Shown here piece by piece: positions 36,480 to 45,464 of a stretch of DNA of 64,000 nt. This DNA comes from Ruegeria arenilitoris (GTDB taxonomy: Bacteria; Pseudomonadota; Alphaproteobacteria; Rhodobacterales; Rhodobacteraceae). Every line of letters starts with the position of its first letter. Positions within the stretch are counted from its first letter, which is position 1. Made by a program: the position numbers and the translations under genes. The DNA lies in contig NZ_WPZO01000001.1 of assembly GCF_013031355.1 (NCBI RefSeq), positions 248,001 to 312,000 on the forward strand, read 5' to 3'. The notes beneath the pieces were generated by a model, which saw only the letters and a program-made list of their open reading frames with translations, had not been told where the DNA came from and searched no databases.

Positions 36480-37595
36480 GTGCCCGATTTGTTCTTTTAC
36501 GGCACGCTCAGGCATCAGCCGCTGCTAGAGCTTGTGCTTGGCCGACCTTTGTCCCAATTGACTGTGTCCCAGGCTGTGCTGCCGGATCATGCGGTTTATG
36601 CTGTGGCGGGGCAGGCTTTCCCGATGATCGTGCCGGAAAAAGGCAGCAAGGCCGAAGGTCTGCTGGTGCAGGGCTTTACACCAGAGGATCTGAAAAGGCT
36701 GGCCTACTACGAAGGTGGGTTTGACTATGATCTCAGCCCGCAAAGCGTGCAGCTTGCCGACGGATCAAGTGCTGCTGCCAGCGTGTTCTTTCCTGAACCG
36801 GGCCTCTGGACGCCGGACGGGCCGTGGTCGTTGCAGGGTTGGGTCGATGAATGGGCCGAGGTGACCTTGCTGGCTGCACAGGAAGAGCTTGCCTACTATG
36901 GCAGGGTCGATGCGACCACGATTGCCCGCAACTTCGCGCCGATCCGCACCCGCGCCTGGGCCCGGCTGGCCGCGCGCAAAAGGCGGACAGGCGATCCACG
37001 CGACACGACCAAAGATGTCATCGTCCAAAGCCACCGGCGCGCCTATGTGAACTATTTCGGATTGGAAGAGCTTGAGGTCCAGCACCGCCAGCACGACGGG
37101 ACAATGGGGCCTGTTTCGCATCGCAGCGGGCTGATGCAGGGGGCCGCCGTAGTAGTTCTGCCCTATGATCCGGTTCGTGATGCGGTTCTGCTGGTCGAAC
37201 AATTCCGCGCGCCCGTGTTTCTGATCGACGATCCCGAACCGTGGATGTGGGAACCGGTGGCTGGCATGATCGACCCTGGAGAAACCCCGGAACAGGCCGC
37301 CTATCGTGAAGCGCAGGAAGAGGCGCAGGTAACACTGGATACATTGGAATACGCTGGCGGGGCCTATTCCTCGAGCGGATCGTCGACCGAGTATATTTAC
37401 CTTTATGTCGGGCTGGGTGGCCTGACCCGGACCATCGACAATGGCGGGTTGGCCTCGGAAGGGGAAGATATCCGCACGCAAATCCTGCCTTATGACACCT
37501 TCATGCAGAAGGTGGATAACAATGAATTCAAGGATTTGCCCCTGCTGTCGCTGGCCAACTGGCTGGCCCGGCATCGCGACCGCTTGCGGGGGTAA
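36480..37595 (+). CDS. trgB: TrgB: gamma-glutamylcyclotransferase-like domain fused to Nudix hydrolase
   Basis: A 371-residue two-domain protein starting at GTG. The N-terminal half has the gamma-glutamylcyclotransferase-like signature LFFYGTLRHQPLLELVLGR. The C-terminal half (about residues 190-371) is a Nudix domain of the ADP-ribose pyrophosphatase type with a full box GMIDPGETPEQAAYREAQEE. This fits TrgB of the tellurite-resistance locus. The combination suggests a link to glutathione or gamma-glutamyl compounds and to nucleotide-sugar turnover under oxidative stress, but no reaction is established by the sequence. Confidence 0.87.
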   Translation: MPDLFFYGTLRHQPLLELVLGRPLSQLTVSQAVLPDHAVYAVAGQAFPMIVPEKGSKAEGLLVQGFTPEDLKRLAYYEGGFDYDLSPQSVQLADGSSAAASVFFPEPGLWTPDGPWSLQGWVDEWAEVTLLAAQEELAYYGRVDATTIARNFAPIRTRAWARLAARKRRTGDPRDTTKDVIVQSHRRAYVNYFGLEELEVQHRQHDGTMGPVSHRSGLMQGAAVVVLPYDPVRDAVLLVEQFRAPVFLIDDPEPWMWEPVAGMIDPGETPEQAAYREAQEEAQVTLDTLEYAGGAYSSSGSSTEYIYLYVGLGGLTRTIDNGGLASEGEDIRTQILPYDTFMQKVDNNEFKDLPLLSLANWLARHRDRLRG

Positions 37596-37664
37596 GGATC
37601 GCCGCTTGTGGTTGTCGCACGGCATCTGTAAATCTTCGTTGATACGTAATGATATGAGGGCGCC

Positions 37665-38699
37665 ATGCGCATTGCACGAGACCTTGCCGACGCAGTCGGG
37701 AAAACACCGCTGATCCGGCTGAAGCGCATCAGTGAAGAGACCGGGTGCGAGATTCTCGGCAAGGCCGAGTTCATGAATCCGGGCCAATCGGTCAAGGATC
37801 GCGCGGCGTTGTACATCATCCGTGATGCCATCGCGCGCGGTGATCTCAAACCCGGCGGCACCATTGTCGAGGGCACGGCGGGCAATACCGGCATCGGTTT
37901 GGCGCTGGTCGGCGCGTCGATGGGGTTCAAGACCGTGATCGTGATCCCGGAAACCCAGTCCGAAGAAAAGAAAGATATGCTGCGCCTGGCAGGCGCGCAA
38001 CTGGTGCAGGTTCCGGCCGCGCCGTACCGTAACCCTAACAATTTCGTGCATTACTCGCGCCGTCTGGCCGAAGAACTGGCGCAGACCGAGCCCAATGGCG
38101 CGATCTGGGCGAACCAGTTCGACAACGTCGCCAACCGGCAGGCTCATGTCGAAACCACCGGCCCGGAAATCTGGGAACAGACCGGTGGCAAGGTTGATGG
38201 CTTTGTCAGTGCTGTGGGCTCGGGCGGGACGCTGGCAGGTGTGGCCGACGCGTTGCAGCCCAAGGGCGTCAAGATCGCTCTGGTCGATCCGATGGGGGCG
38301 GGGCTCTATTCCTATTACACCACCGGTGAGATCGCGATGGAGGGTAGCTCGATCGCCGAAGGAATCGGCCAGGTGCGGATCACCAAGAACCTCGAAGGGT
38401 TCAAGCCCGACTACGCTTATCAGATGACCGACAACGAGGCGCTGCCCTATATCTTTGACCTGCTACGCGAGGAAGGTCTGGTCATGGGCGGTTCGACGGC
38501 GATCAACATGGCGGGCGCTGTGCGTCTGGCCAAGGATCTGGGACCGGGCCACACTATCGTGACGATCCTGTGCGACTATGGCACGCGCTATCAATCCAAA
38601 CTGTTCAACCCCGAATTCCTGCGTGAAAAGGAACTGCCGGTGCCGGATTGGATGACCGAAGCTCCGCGCAGCATTCCCGGCGTGTTCGAGGACGTATGA
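37665..38699 (+). CDS. cysK: Cysteine synthase A
   Basis: A 344-residue PLP enzyme making cysteine from O-acetylserine and sulfide. The PLP lysine is in GQSVKDRAALY, the substrate loop is EGTAGNTGIGLALV, and the cofactor phosphate loop GSGGTLAG is present; the C-terminal extension beyond the normal CysK length (about 310) is seen in several alphaproteobacteria. In R. sphaeroides cysK is linked to trgAB and contributes to tellurite resistance. Its stop overlaps the start of the MscS gene by four bases. Confidence 0.93.
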   Translation: MRIARDLADAVGKTPLIRLKRISEETGCEILGKAEFMNPGQSVKDRAALYIIRDAIARGDLKPGGTIVEGTAGNTGIGLALVGASMGFKTVIVIPETQSEEKKDMLRLAGAQLVQVPAAPYRNPNNFVHYSRRLAEELAQTEPNGAIWANQFDNVANRQAHVETTGPEIWEQTGGKVDGFVSAVGSGGTLAGVADALQPKGVKIALVDPMGAGLYSYYTTGEIAMEGSSIAEGIGQVRITKNLEGFKPDYAYQMTDNEALPYIFDLLREEGLVMGGSTAINMAGAVRLAKDLGPGHTIVTILCDYGTRYQSKLFNPEFLREKELPVPDWMTEAPRSIPGVFEDV

Positions 38700-41140
38700 T
38701 GCTGCGGCAGGTCCGCCTGTTTCTAGCGCTCTTTCTGGTTTGCTTTGCCATGCTGGGCGGCCCCGTTGCCGCCGAGCTGACCGATCAGCAAAGCGAGTAC
38801 TACCAGAAATGGCTTGCAACGGCGGACCGTGCCGAGACCGAGATCGAAGCCGACAGGACCTCAAACGCCGCGCTTGAGAACCTGCGGTCCGAAATCCACA
38901 ACTATCGCGAAGAATTCAATCAGGCGCGCAGCGCCAACACGGATCGTATCCAGACCCTGGATGCCCAGATCAAGGCCCTTGGTCCTGCGCCCGAAGGGGA
39001 CGCAACCGAGCCCGAGGAAATCGCCCGGCTGCGCGCCCATCTGGAAGATCAACTGACCAGCCTTCAGGTTCCGCAGATCATCTCGGAAGAGGCATTCAGC
39101 CGCGCCAACGGTCTGATCAGCGAGATCGACCGGCTGTTGCGCGACAGGCAAAAGAAAGAGCTGCTTGAACGCGGGCCATCCCCGATGAACCCGGCATATT
39201 GGGGCCCGGCTTGGACCGACATCGTCGAAGCCGTACGGGGGCTGATCACTGAATCGGCACAAAACCTGAAGGCCAATATCGTACAGGACCGTCTGAGAGA
39301 TCGTGGTCTGGGCATCCTCTTCCTGACCCTCGCAGCGGGTGTGTTGCTGTATTACGGGCGCTACTGGTCCGAGGCCGCAGGTGAATATCTGCGCAACCTT
39401 GGGGGCCGCGGCATTGGCGTCTGGTCGTTTTTGGTATCGCTGTTGCGCATTCTGCTGCCTTGGCTGGGCGTCTGGCTGCTGGTGCAGGCGGTCATCATGA
39501 CTGGCCTTATGGGGCTGCGCGGCTCGTTGCTGATCCAGAACGTGCCGTCTTGGGCTGCCCTAATCTTTTACTACGACTGGATCGGGCGTCAGCTGTATCT
39601 GTCGCAGGCGGCCCAAGGCTTCAATCGCTTGTCCCGCAAGAATGTCACCGAGTTGCGGGTATATCTCGATATTCTGGCGGTTTTTCTGATCACTTATGAA
39701 TTCGGGCTGCTGTTCGATCAGATCGAGAATATCTCGGACGCAACCCGAGCGGTCATCAGCTTTCCGGTGGTGGTTGGAACCGCTCTGATCTTGTTGCGCA
39801 TTCGTCGTATTCGGACCAGTAGGCCCGAAACAGACGAAGCCGAGGCCAGTGAAAAGCCGCGCAGTGGCGGTCTGACACAGATCATGGAGTTCCTGCGCCG
39901 GGCTTTGTTCCTGCTGGGGATGGTTAGCCCTATCCTGGCGCTTGTCGGCTATACCAATGCGGCCGAGGCGATTGTTTTCCCGGCGGTAAAAACGCTTGTG
40001 CTGTTTGCGGCCTTGGCGATCTTCCATCGGTTCCTGACCTCGGTCTACGGCTGGCTCAGCGGGCAGGGCGATGCCGCGCGAGATTCGCTGTTTTCCGTGC
40101 TGACTGCGTTTGTTATCGCGATCTTGTCTCTGCCAATTCTGGCCCTTTACTGGGGCGCGCGGGAAACCGATCTGCTCGAGGTCTGGTCGCGCCTGTTGCT
40201 GGGTTTTGACATTGGCGGCGTCAGGATCTCGCCCAGCAACTTCTTTACCTTCGTCATTGTCTTTATCATCGGTTACGCGCTGACACGACTGTTGCAGAGC
40301 GGGCTGCGGAACTCGCTACTACCCAAGACAAGTATTGACCCCGGCGGGCAGAATGCAATTGCGGCGGGCACCGGCTATGTCGGGATTTTCCTGGCGGCCT
40401 TGGTTGCGATCATGATCGCAGGTTTTGACCTGTCGTCGCTGGCGATTGTTGCGGGTGCGTTGTCGGTCGGTATTGGCTTTGGATTGCAGACAATCGTCTC
40501 GAATTTCGTTTCGGGGATTATCCTTCTGGTCGAACGTCCGATCTCGAAGGGCGATTGGATCGATGTGAACGGGATGATGGGCTATGTGCGCGACATCTCG
40601 GTTCGGTCCACGCGGATTGAGACGTTTGACCGGACGGATGTGATCGTCCCGAACTCGGACCTGATTAGCGGCGTGGTCACCAACTACACCCGCGGCAACA
40701 CCATTGGGCGGGTTATCGTACCGGTCGGGGTGGCCTATGGCACCGACACCCGCGTGGTCGAGAAAATCCTGGGCGAAGTGGCAAATTCGCACCCCATGGT
40801 TCTGGCGCATCCGGCCCCCAGCGTGGTGTTTCAGGGGTTCGGCGCGGATTCGCTGGATTTCGAGATTCGCGCCATTCTGCGTGACGTGAACTGGGTGCTG
40901 TCGGTGAAGTCTGACATGAACCACGAAATCAACCGCCGCTTTGTCGAAGAGGGGATCGAGATTCCGTTCGCACAACGCGATGTCTGGCTGCGCAACCCCG
41001 AGGCCTTGCAGGGTAAACCATCAGCACCGCAGCAGAATCCCGAGAGCGACGCAGTGCAACCGTCCTCAAATCAGCCATCCTCAGCGCCGGTCGAGATGAC
41101 CGAGGCCGATCTGGGCGATGGGGACGGCGACGAGATCTGA
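38696..41140 (+). CDS. Large MscS-family mechanosensitive channel with DUF3772
   Basis: An 814-residue membrane protein. It has a signal peptide (ending GPVAAE), a coiled-coil periplasmic domain (about 25-190, the DUF3772 region), some ten transmembrane helices, and a C-terminal MscS core (about 560-770). The pore helix and beta domain are seen in VGIGFGLQTIVSNFVSGIIL, RPISKGDWIDVNG and DVIVPNSDLIS. A polar Ser/Gln/Pro tail ends in an acidic run (GDGDGDE). This is the MscK/YbiO-like size class that releases solutes on hypo-osmotic shock. ATG 38696 overlaps the cysK stop; ATG 38699 is equally possible. Confidence 0.92.
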   Translation: MMLRQVRLFLALFLVCFAMLGGPVAAELTDQQSEYYQKWLATADRAETEIEADRTSNAALENLRSEIHNYREEFNQARSANTDRIQTLDAQIKALGPAPEGDATEPEEIARLRAHLEDQLTSLQVPQIISEEAFSRANGLISEIDRLLRDRQKKELLERGPSPMNPAYWGPAWTDIVEAVRGLITESAQNLKANIVQDRLRDRGLGILFLTLAAGVLLYYGRYWSEAAGEYLRNLGGRGIGVWSFLVSLLRILLPWLGVWLLVQAVIMTGLMGLRGSLLIQNVPSWAALIFYYDWIGRQLYLSQAAQGFNRLSRKNVTELRVYLDILAVFLITYEFGLLFDQIENISDATRAVISFPVVVGTALILLRIRRIRTSRPETDEAEASEKPRSGGLTQIMEFLRRALFLLGMVSPILALVGYTNAAEAIVFPAVKTLVLFAALAIFHRFLTSVYGWLSGQGDAARDSLFSVLTAFVIAILSLPILALYWGARETDLLEVWSRLLLGFDIGGVRISPSNFFTFVIVFIIGYALTRLLQSGLRNSLLPKTSIDPGGQNAIAAGTGYVGIFLAALVAIMIAGFDLSSLAIVAGALSVGIGFGLQTIVSNFVSGIILLVERPISKGDWIDVNGMMGYVRDISVRSTRIETFDRTDVIVPNSDLISGVVTNYTRGNTIGRVIVPVGVAYGTDTRVVEKILGEVANSHPMVLAHPAPSVVFQGFGADSLDFEIRAILRDVNWVLSVKSDMNHEINRRFVEEGIEIPFAQRDVWLRNPEALQGKPSAPQQNPESDAVQPSSNQPSSAPVEMTEADLGDGDGDEI

Positions 41141-41230
41141 CTGTATGTGTGGCGGAACTGCGGAAGGTTGAAATTTCGCTTTAATCGCCCCTTGCAAATC
41201 CCCCGGCGATGGTCCAAATATCGCGCCCAC

Positions 41231-41320
41231 GGAGAGGTGGCCGAGTGGTCGAAGGCGCACGCCTGGAAAGTGTGTAGGCGGGAAACCGTCTCCAGGGTTC
41301 GAATCCCTGTCTCTCCGCCA
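41231..41320 (+). tRNA. tRNA-Ser (anticodon GGA)
   Basis: A 90-base class II tRNA with encoded CCA. The acceptor stem pairs GGAGAGG with the 3' end (G7 wobbles), the D-arm is typical of serine (TGGCCGAGTGG), the anticodon stem CACGC/GTGTG encloses CTGGAAA giving anticodon GGA, a long variable arm follows, and the T-arm is GGGTTCGAATCCC. Reads UCC and UCU serine codons. Confidence 0.97.
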
Positions 41321-41352
41321 TACCCCACATTTTTGCAGCGATTTAGCGAGCA

Positions 41353-42060
41353 TCAGACCGAGCGGGTAATGCCGCCGTCGACGCGGATGTTCTGGCCGGT
41401 GATGTATGCGCCACCGGCCGAGGCCAGAAAGGCCACGGTGGCGGCGATCTCGTCATAGGCCTTGCCGTAACGCTCCATCGGGATGCGCGCTTTCCATTCC
41501 GGGTTTTCCGGCAGGCTGTCGATAAAGCCCGGAAGCACGTTGTTCATGCGCACATTGTCGGGGGCGTATTTGTCGGCAAACAGCTTGCTATAGGCCGCAA
41601 GCCCGGCACGCATCACGCCAGAGGTCGGGAACACCGGGTCCGGCTCGAACGCGGCAAAAGTCGAGATGTTGATGATCGTGCCGGACTTCTGCTCGATCAT
41701 GATGGGCGCGACAATCCGCGTGGCGCGTACGGCGTTGAGGAAATAGACCTCCATCCCTTCGTGCCAGTCTGCGTCGCTGATTTCCAGAACCGGTGCGCGT
41801 GGGCCGTGGCCAGCCGAGTTCACCAGCACATCCACGCGGCCCCATTTGTCCATGACCGCATCCACAAGATGCTGCATGTCCGCACTGGACCGGTTGGTGC
41901 CGGTCGCGCCAATGCCGCCAAGCTCAGCCGCCAGAGCTTCGCCTTTGCCCGAAGACGACAGGATCGCGACGTTGAACCCATCGGCTGCCAGTCGGCGCGC
42001 GCTTTCTGCGCCCATACCGCTGCCACCGCCCATGATGATCGCAACTTTCTTATCAGCCAT
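41353..42060 (-). CDS. Short-chain dehydrogenase-like protein with altered catalytic residues
   Basis: A 235-residue Rossmann-fold SDR. The cofactor loop is GGGSGMG, the NSAG motif is VNSAGHG, and IRVDGGI is at the end. The usual active site is changed: the position of the catalytic serine is Thr134 (NISTF), the tyrosine position is Ser147 and the lysine position is Arg151 (TSGVMRAGL), with no other YxxxK. The fold is well conserved nearby (LFADKYAPDNVRMNNVLPGF). It may bind NAD(P) without normal SDR chemistry. ATG 42060 has GGGGG upstream. The LysR gene is divergent and may control it. Confidence 0.85.
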   Translation of the reverse strand: MADKKVAIIMGGGSGMGAESARRLAADGFNVAILSSSGKGEALAAELGGIGATGTNRSSADMQHLVDAVMDKWGRVDVLVNSAGHGPRAPVLEISDADWHEGMEVYFLNAVRATRIVAPIMIEQKSGTIINISTFAAFEPDPVFPTSGVMRAGLAAYSKLFADKYAPDNVRMNNVLPGFIDSLPENPEWKARIPMERYGKAYDEIAATVAFLASAGGAYITGQNIRVDGGITRSV

Positions 42061-42134
42061 GTTTGCCCCCATTCAGCTGGTGTCCTTAATCTGTCATCAA
42101 AATGGGGCAGGGCGCGGCGTTTGACCAATCAGTA

Positions 42135-42157
42135 ATTCTGTCTTAACTCTGTAGAAT
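42135..42157. promoter_or_regulatory. Candidate LysR operator between SDR and LysR genes
   Basis: ATTCT and AGAAT form a 5-bp inverted repeat with 13 bases between in the 122-base divergent intergenic region. LysR regulators usually bind such imperfect palindromes next to their own gene. The match is weak and may be by chance. Confidence 0.35.
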
Positions 42158-42182
42158 AACTATCGAGTAAGGCGCTTGGACC

Positions 42183-43055
42183 ATGCGCAAACTGCCGCCT
42201 TTGAACGCGCTCAAGGCTTTTGAGGCCTCGGGGCGCCATCTGAATTTCAGCCGGGCCGCCGAGGAGCTTGGCGTGACGCAGGGTGCCGTCGCTCAACATG
42301 TGAGGTCGCTTGAAGAGTTATTGAAGATCAAACTCTTCGACCGAAAGCCCAGAGGCTTGTCCTTGACAGATGAGGGACGGAAATATCTTGCTCCGATCCG
42401 CCGTGCCTTTGACATGATGGCTGAGGCAACGGTCAATCTGTCGCCGCAGGACGCCGTAGTCACAATCAGCACGACACCGTCTTTTGCTACACGCTGGCTG
42501 GTGCCAAGGCTGGGGGCATTCGCGCAGGATCATCCTGATATCCGGTTGCGTCTGGATGCGTCAAACGCGCTGGCGAACTTTCAGACGGATGGGGTGGATA
42601 TCGCGGTTCGGCAGGGGAAACCGCCATTTGGCCCCGGTCTGGTCGCCGAACCCTTGTTTGCAGCCGACCTGATCGCGGTGTGTCATCCTGATCTGACCCA
42701 AGGGGACAGCCCGATCCAATCGTCCGCAGATTTGCTAGACCATGTCTTGCTGGAAGATACGCATGGCCAATGGCCCCTGTTTCTCGAGGCCGCATTGGGA
42801 GAGGCACCGCCCGCCGGTTTGAAAACGATGGCGTTCAGCCAGACCTCTCTGGCCATCGATGCGGCTATTGCAGGGCAGGGTGTGGCGTTGGCCAATCGTG
42901 AATTTGTCGCGGATGACCTTCAAGCAAAGCGTCTGTGTCAGCCGGTCTCATTTTCGACCGAAGTGCAGGAGGGGTACCACCTTGTCACCCCGCGCGACCA
43001 CAGAAAGCCACGGATTGTTGCCGCTGTTCGGGCGTGGCTTCTTGCCCAGGTCTGA
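42183..43055 (+). CDS. LysR-family regulator, GcvA-like
   Basis: A 290-residue regulator. Residues 1-60 form the winged helix (FSRAAEELGVTQGAVAQHVRSLEE), and the remainder is the periplasmic-binding-like effector domain (TRWLVPRLGAFAQDHPDIRLRL; FQTDGVDIAVRQG). The opening LPPLNALKAFEASGRH is typical of the GcvA/AmpR branch. It is divergent from the SDR-like gene, its probable target. The inducer is unknown. Confidence 0.9.
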   Translation: MRKLPPLNALKAFEASGRHLNFSRAAEELGVTQGAVAQHVRSLEELLKIKLFDRKPRGLSLTDEGRKYLAPIRRAFDMMAEATVNLSPQDAVVTISTTPSFATRWLVPRLGAFAQDHPDIRLRLDASNALANFQTDGVDIAVRQGKPPFGPGLVAEPLFAADLIAVCHPDLTQGDSPIQSSADLLDHVLLEDTHGQWPLFLEAALGEAPPAGLKTMAFSQTSLAIDAAIAGQGVALANREFVADDLQAKRLCQPVSFSTEVQEGYHLVTPRDHRKPRIVAAVRAWLLAQV

Positions 43056-43368
43056 CGGCCTGAGCAAAGCCGGAACATCGGTATGGAAGCAACCCGACCA
43101 ATGCCGCAGGAAGGGCGTATTGCTGCCATAACCCGGGTGCAAAATTGCAGCAAACAAGGCGCGGTGACACTCATGGCGGTTATTCGGGTCGAGTTATGTG
43201 TCGCAACGGTAACGACGCCCCGAAATTTCGCGCTGGCCAATTAGCGAAAGCCGATTGTTGGGATATCAAGAGCCGCAAGTACAAATGAAACAAATTGCAC
43301 GAGCAGCCAGATCCGAAAGACCGCGACCTGATCGCGGGGCTTTGGACATATTCTCGGTCGGAGGTCCA
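43056..43368 (+). other. Intergenic region upstream of the gtrB operon
   Basis: These 313 bases contain no gene I can support. They should hold the promoter of the glycosylation operon. The frame upstream of the gtrB start stays open from 43255 but has no ribosome binding site there. Confidence 0.45.
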
Positions 43369-44328
43369 ATGTTACTGTCCGTTGTCGTTCCCTGCATGAA
43401 CGAGGAGGCCTCGATCCCCATGCTGGTCGAGCGCTTGATCGCTGCAACCGAGGCTTGGCGGGGTGATACCGAGATTGTGCTGGTCGATGATGGATCGACC
43501 GATGACACCTGGAGCGCGATTTGCGCGCAGTGTGCAGAGCATTCCGCGATCCGGGGTTTGAAACTGTCGATGAACCGCGGACATCAGGTGGCTTTGACGG
43601 CTGGGCTGATGGCAGCCAAGGGCGAGCGGATCTTCATGCTCGACGCCGATTTGCAGGACCCGCCCGAGCTGTTGTCTGACATGATGGCAATGATGGATCG
43701 CGGCTATGACGTGGTTTACGGGCGCCGCAGTGAGCGGAAGGGCGAAAGCTGGTTCAAGAAGGTCACCGCCCACGGGTTCTACCGCGTGCTGAACCGGCTG
43801 TCCGATGTGCCGATCCCCAACGATACCGGCGATTTTCGTCTGGTGACCCGGCGGGCGCTGGACGCGGTTCTGCAAATGCCCGAGCGAGCGCGCTTCATTC
43901 GGGGGATGTTCGCGTGGGCCGGATTCCGGCAGATCGGCATCGAATATATCCGCGATCCGCGAGTGGCGGGCGAAACCAAATACCCGCTGTCCAAGATGAT
44001 CCGGTTTGCCTTTGACGCAATGGCCAGTTTCTCGATCAAGCCGCTGCAAATCGCGACGCGGATGGCCTTTCTGACTTTGATCGTTGCCGCCTTGATGGGC
44101 GTCTACGTGTTTGGGTCTCTGATCCTCTATAACACCGTCGCTGGTTGGGCCTCGACCGTTCTGATCATCAGCTTTTTCTCGGGCATCCAGTTGCTGACAC
44201 TGGGCATCATGGGGGAATATCTGGGCCGTCTTTATGTCGAGGCCAAGGGCCGACCGCTGTTCTTTGTGGACGAGCAAGCCGGAGACACTGTCGAACCCGT
44301 CGTTGAGAAAATTGCCAACCACCAATGA
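43369..44328 (+). CDS. GtrB-like polyprenyl-phosphate glycosyltransferase
   Basis: A 319-residue family 2 glycosyltransferase with a cytoplasmic GT-A domain (VVVPCMNEEASIPMLVERL start; DxD-type motif in MLDADLQDPPELL) and two C-terminal transmembrane helices (about 225-250 and 260-285) joined by SLILYNTVAG. These features define GtrB/Dpm1-type enzymes that load glucose or mannose onto undecaprenyl phosphate. ATG 43369 follows a GGAGG site. The gene overlaps gtrA-like by ATGA, so the lipid-linked sugar is probably flipped by that protein. Confidence 0.9.
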   Translation: MLLSVVVPCMNEEASIPMLVERLIAATEAWRGDTEIVLVDDGSTDDTWSAICAQCAEHSAIRGLKLSMNRGHQVALTAGLMAAKGERIFMLDADLQDPPELLSDMMAMMDRGYDVVYGRRSERKGESWFKKVTAHGFYRVLNRLSDVPIPNDTGDFRLVTRRALDAVLQMPERARFIRGMFAWAGFRQIGIEYIRDPRVAGETKYPLSKMIRFAFDAMASFSIKPLQIATRMAFLTLIVAALMGVYVFGSLILYNTVAGWASTVLIISFFSGIQLLTLGIMGEYLGRLYVEAKGRPLFFVDEQAGDTVEPVVEKIANHQ

Positions 44329-44711
44329 CCGAACGCCGTCGCATATTCCGTTTTGCGGTCGTCGGGACCGGGGTGGCCGCCTATTACATGGTGGCTTATC
44401 TGGGTTTGCTGCACCTGTTGGGATCGCCCTGGATCGCGAACCTGCTGGCCTTTGGCTCTGCGATCCTGATCCAATATGTCGGTCAGACTGTTTGGACCTT
44501 TGGCAAACATCTTGCAGCCCCGGCCCAGTTCGGACGCTTCCTTTGCATGATCGGGGTCGGTCTGGTCGTGTCCTCTGCAATTACCGGGATCATCGGCCCG
44601 CGTCTGGGGCTGCCCGAGACCGTCTCGGCCGCTTCGGTCGTCGTGATCCTGCCGGTCCTCAACTTTGTGATCCTTCGTCTTTGGGTCTACCGCGAACAAA
44701 ATTCAATCTAG
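44325..44711 (+). CDS. GtrA-family flippase-like membrane protein
   Basis: A 128-residue protein with four hydrophobic segments (about 8-30, 38-58, 72-92 and 100-120), the layout of GtrA proteins, which are thought to flip the undecaprenyl-phosphate-linked sugar to the periplasm. It begins FRFAVVGTGVAAYYMV, as in the family. It is translationally coupled to the glycosyltransferase before it and followed by a methyltransferase gene after 9 bases. Confidence 0.87.
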   Translation: MTERRRIFRFAVVGTGVAAYYMVAYLGLLHLLGSPWIANLLAFGSAILIQYVGQTVWTFGKHLAAPAQFGRFLCMIGVGLVVSSAITGIIGPRLGLPETVSAASVVVILPVLNFVILRLWVYREQNSI

Positions 44712-44720
44712 AGATCAGCC

Positions 44721-45461
44721 ATGTCGCATATCTATTCCAACGAGTTCTTTGACTATATCGACCAAGGCGCGCGGCGTTCGGCCAACAGCCTGATCCGGTG
44801 TCTGCAGTCGTGGGTCAAACCGGAAAGCGTGGTCGACTTCGGATGCGGGCGGGGGGTCTGGTTGTCTGAATGGTCGGCGGCGGGGTGTACGGATATCGCG
44901 GGCGTCGATGGTGACTATGTAGATCGCGAACGGCTGGCCATCCCGGCGGATGCCTTTTTCGGCAAGGACCTTGTCCAGCCAATCGATCTGGGGCGGCGGT
45001 TTGATCTGGCCCAATCGCTGGAGGTCGGAGAGCACCTACCGCATGAGGCCTCGGTCAGTCTGGTGCAAAGCCTGACGCACCATGCCGATCTGGTCCTGTT
45101 CTCGGCGGCCGTACCGGGGCAGGGTGGCGAGTTTCACATCAACGAACAACCGCTTTCGTTCTGGCAGGGCCTGTTCGCCGAGCGCGGATACACCGCCTAT
45201 GACTGCCTGCGTCCGGAGTTGTTCGACGATGCAAGCATCGAGCCCTGGTATCGCTATAACTCGGTTCTCTATGCCAACGAAACCGGCACGGCCAAACTAC
45301 CGCCCGAGGTGCTGAAGACCAAAACCGACGGGGTGCTGAAAGAGGTGGGCACCTTCGGTTGGAACCTGCGGAAGATGGTCGTGCGCCGCTTGCCGCGCAC
45401 AACGGTCACTGCGATCGCACAGGCGCGGGCGTCGATCATTGCCCGTTCATACAGGGGGTAA
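44721..45461 (+). CDS. SAM-dependent methyltransferase, class I
   Basis: A 246-residue protein with a SAM-binding Rossmann fold: motif I is VVDFGCGRGVWLSEW, motif II is IAGVDGDYVDRERL, and SLEVGEHLPHEASVSLVQ supplies motif post-I. The fold resembles the methyltransferase-type proteins found in envelope polysaccharide clusters. The basic C-terminus (FGWNLRKMVVRRLPR) may bind the membrane. It is in the gtr operon, so a sugar or lipid acceptor is likely, but the substrate is unknown. Confidence 0.85.
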   Translation: MSHIYSNEFFDYIDQGARRSANSLIRCLQSWVKPESVVDFGCGRGVWLSEWSAAGCTDIAGVDGDYVDRERLAIPADAFFGKDLVQPIDLGRRFDLAQSLEVGEHLPHEASVSLVQSLTHHADLVLFSAAVPGQGGEFHINEQPLSFWQGLFAERGYTAYDCLRPELFDDASIEPWYRYNSVLYANETGTAKLPPEVLKTKTDGVLKEVGTFGWNLRKMVVRRLPRTTVTAIAQARASIIARSYRG

Positions 45462-45464
45462 GGA

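Noticed and set aside
36765-38147. A 460-codon minus-strand frame opposite trgB and cysK
   Set aside because: It spans two real genes and the intergenic gap on the other strand and has no motif.
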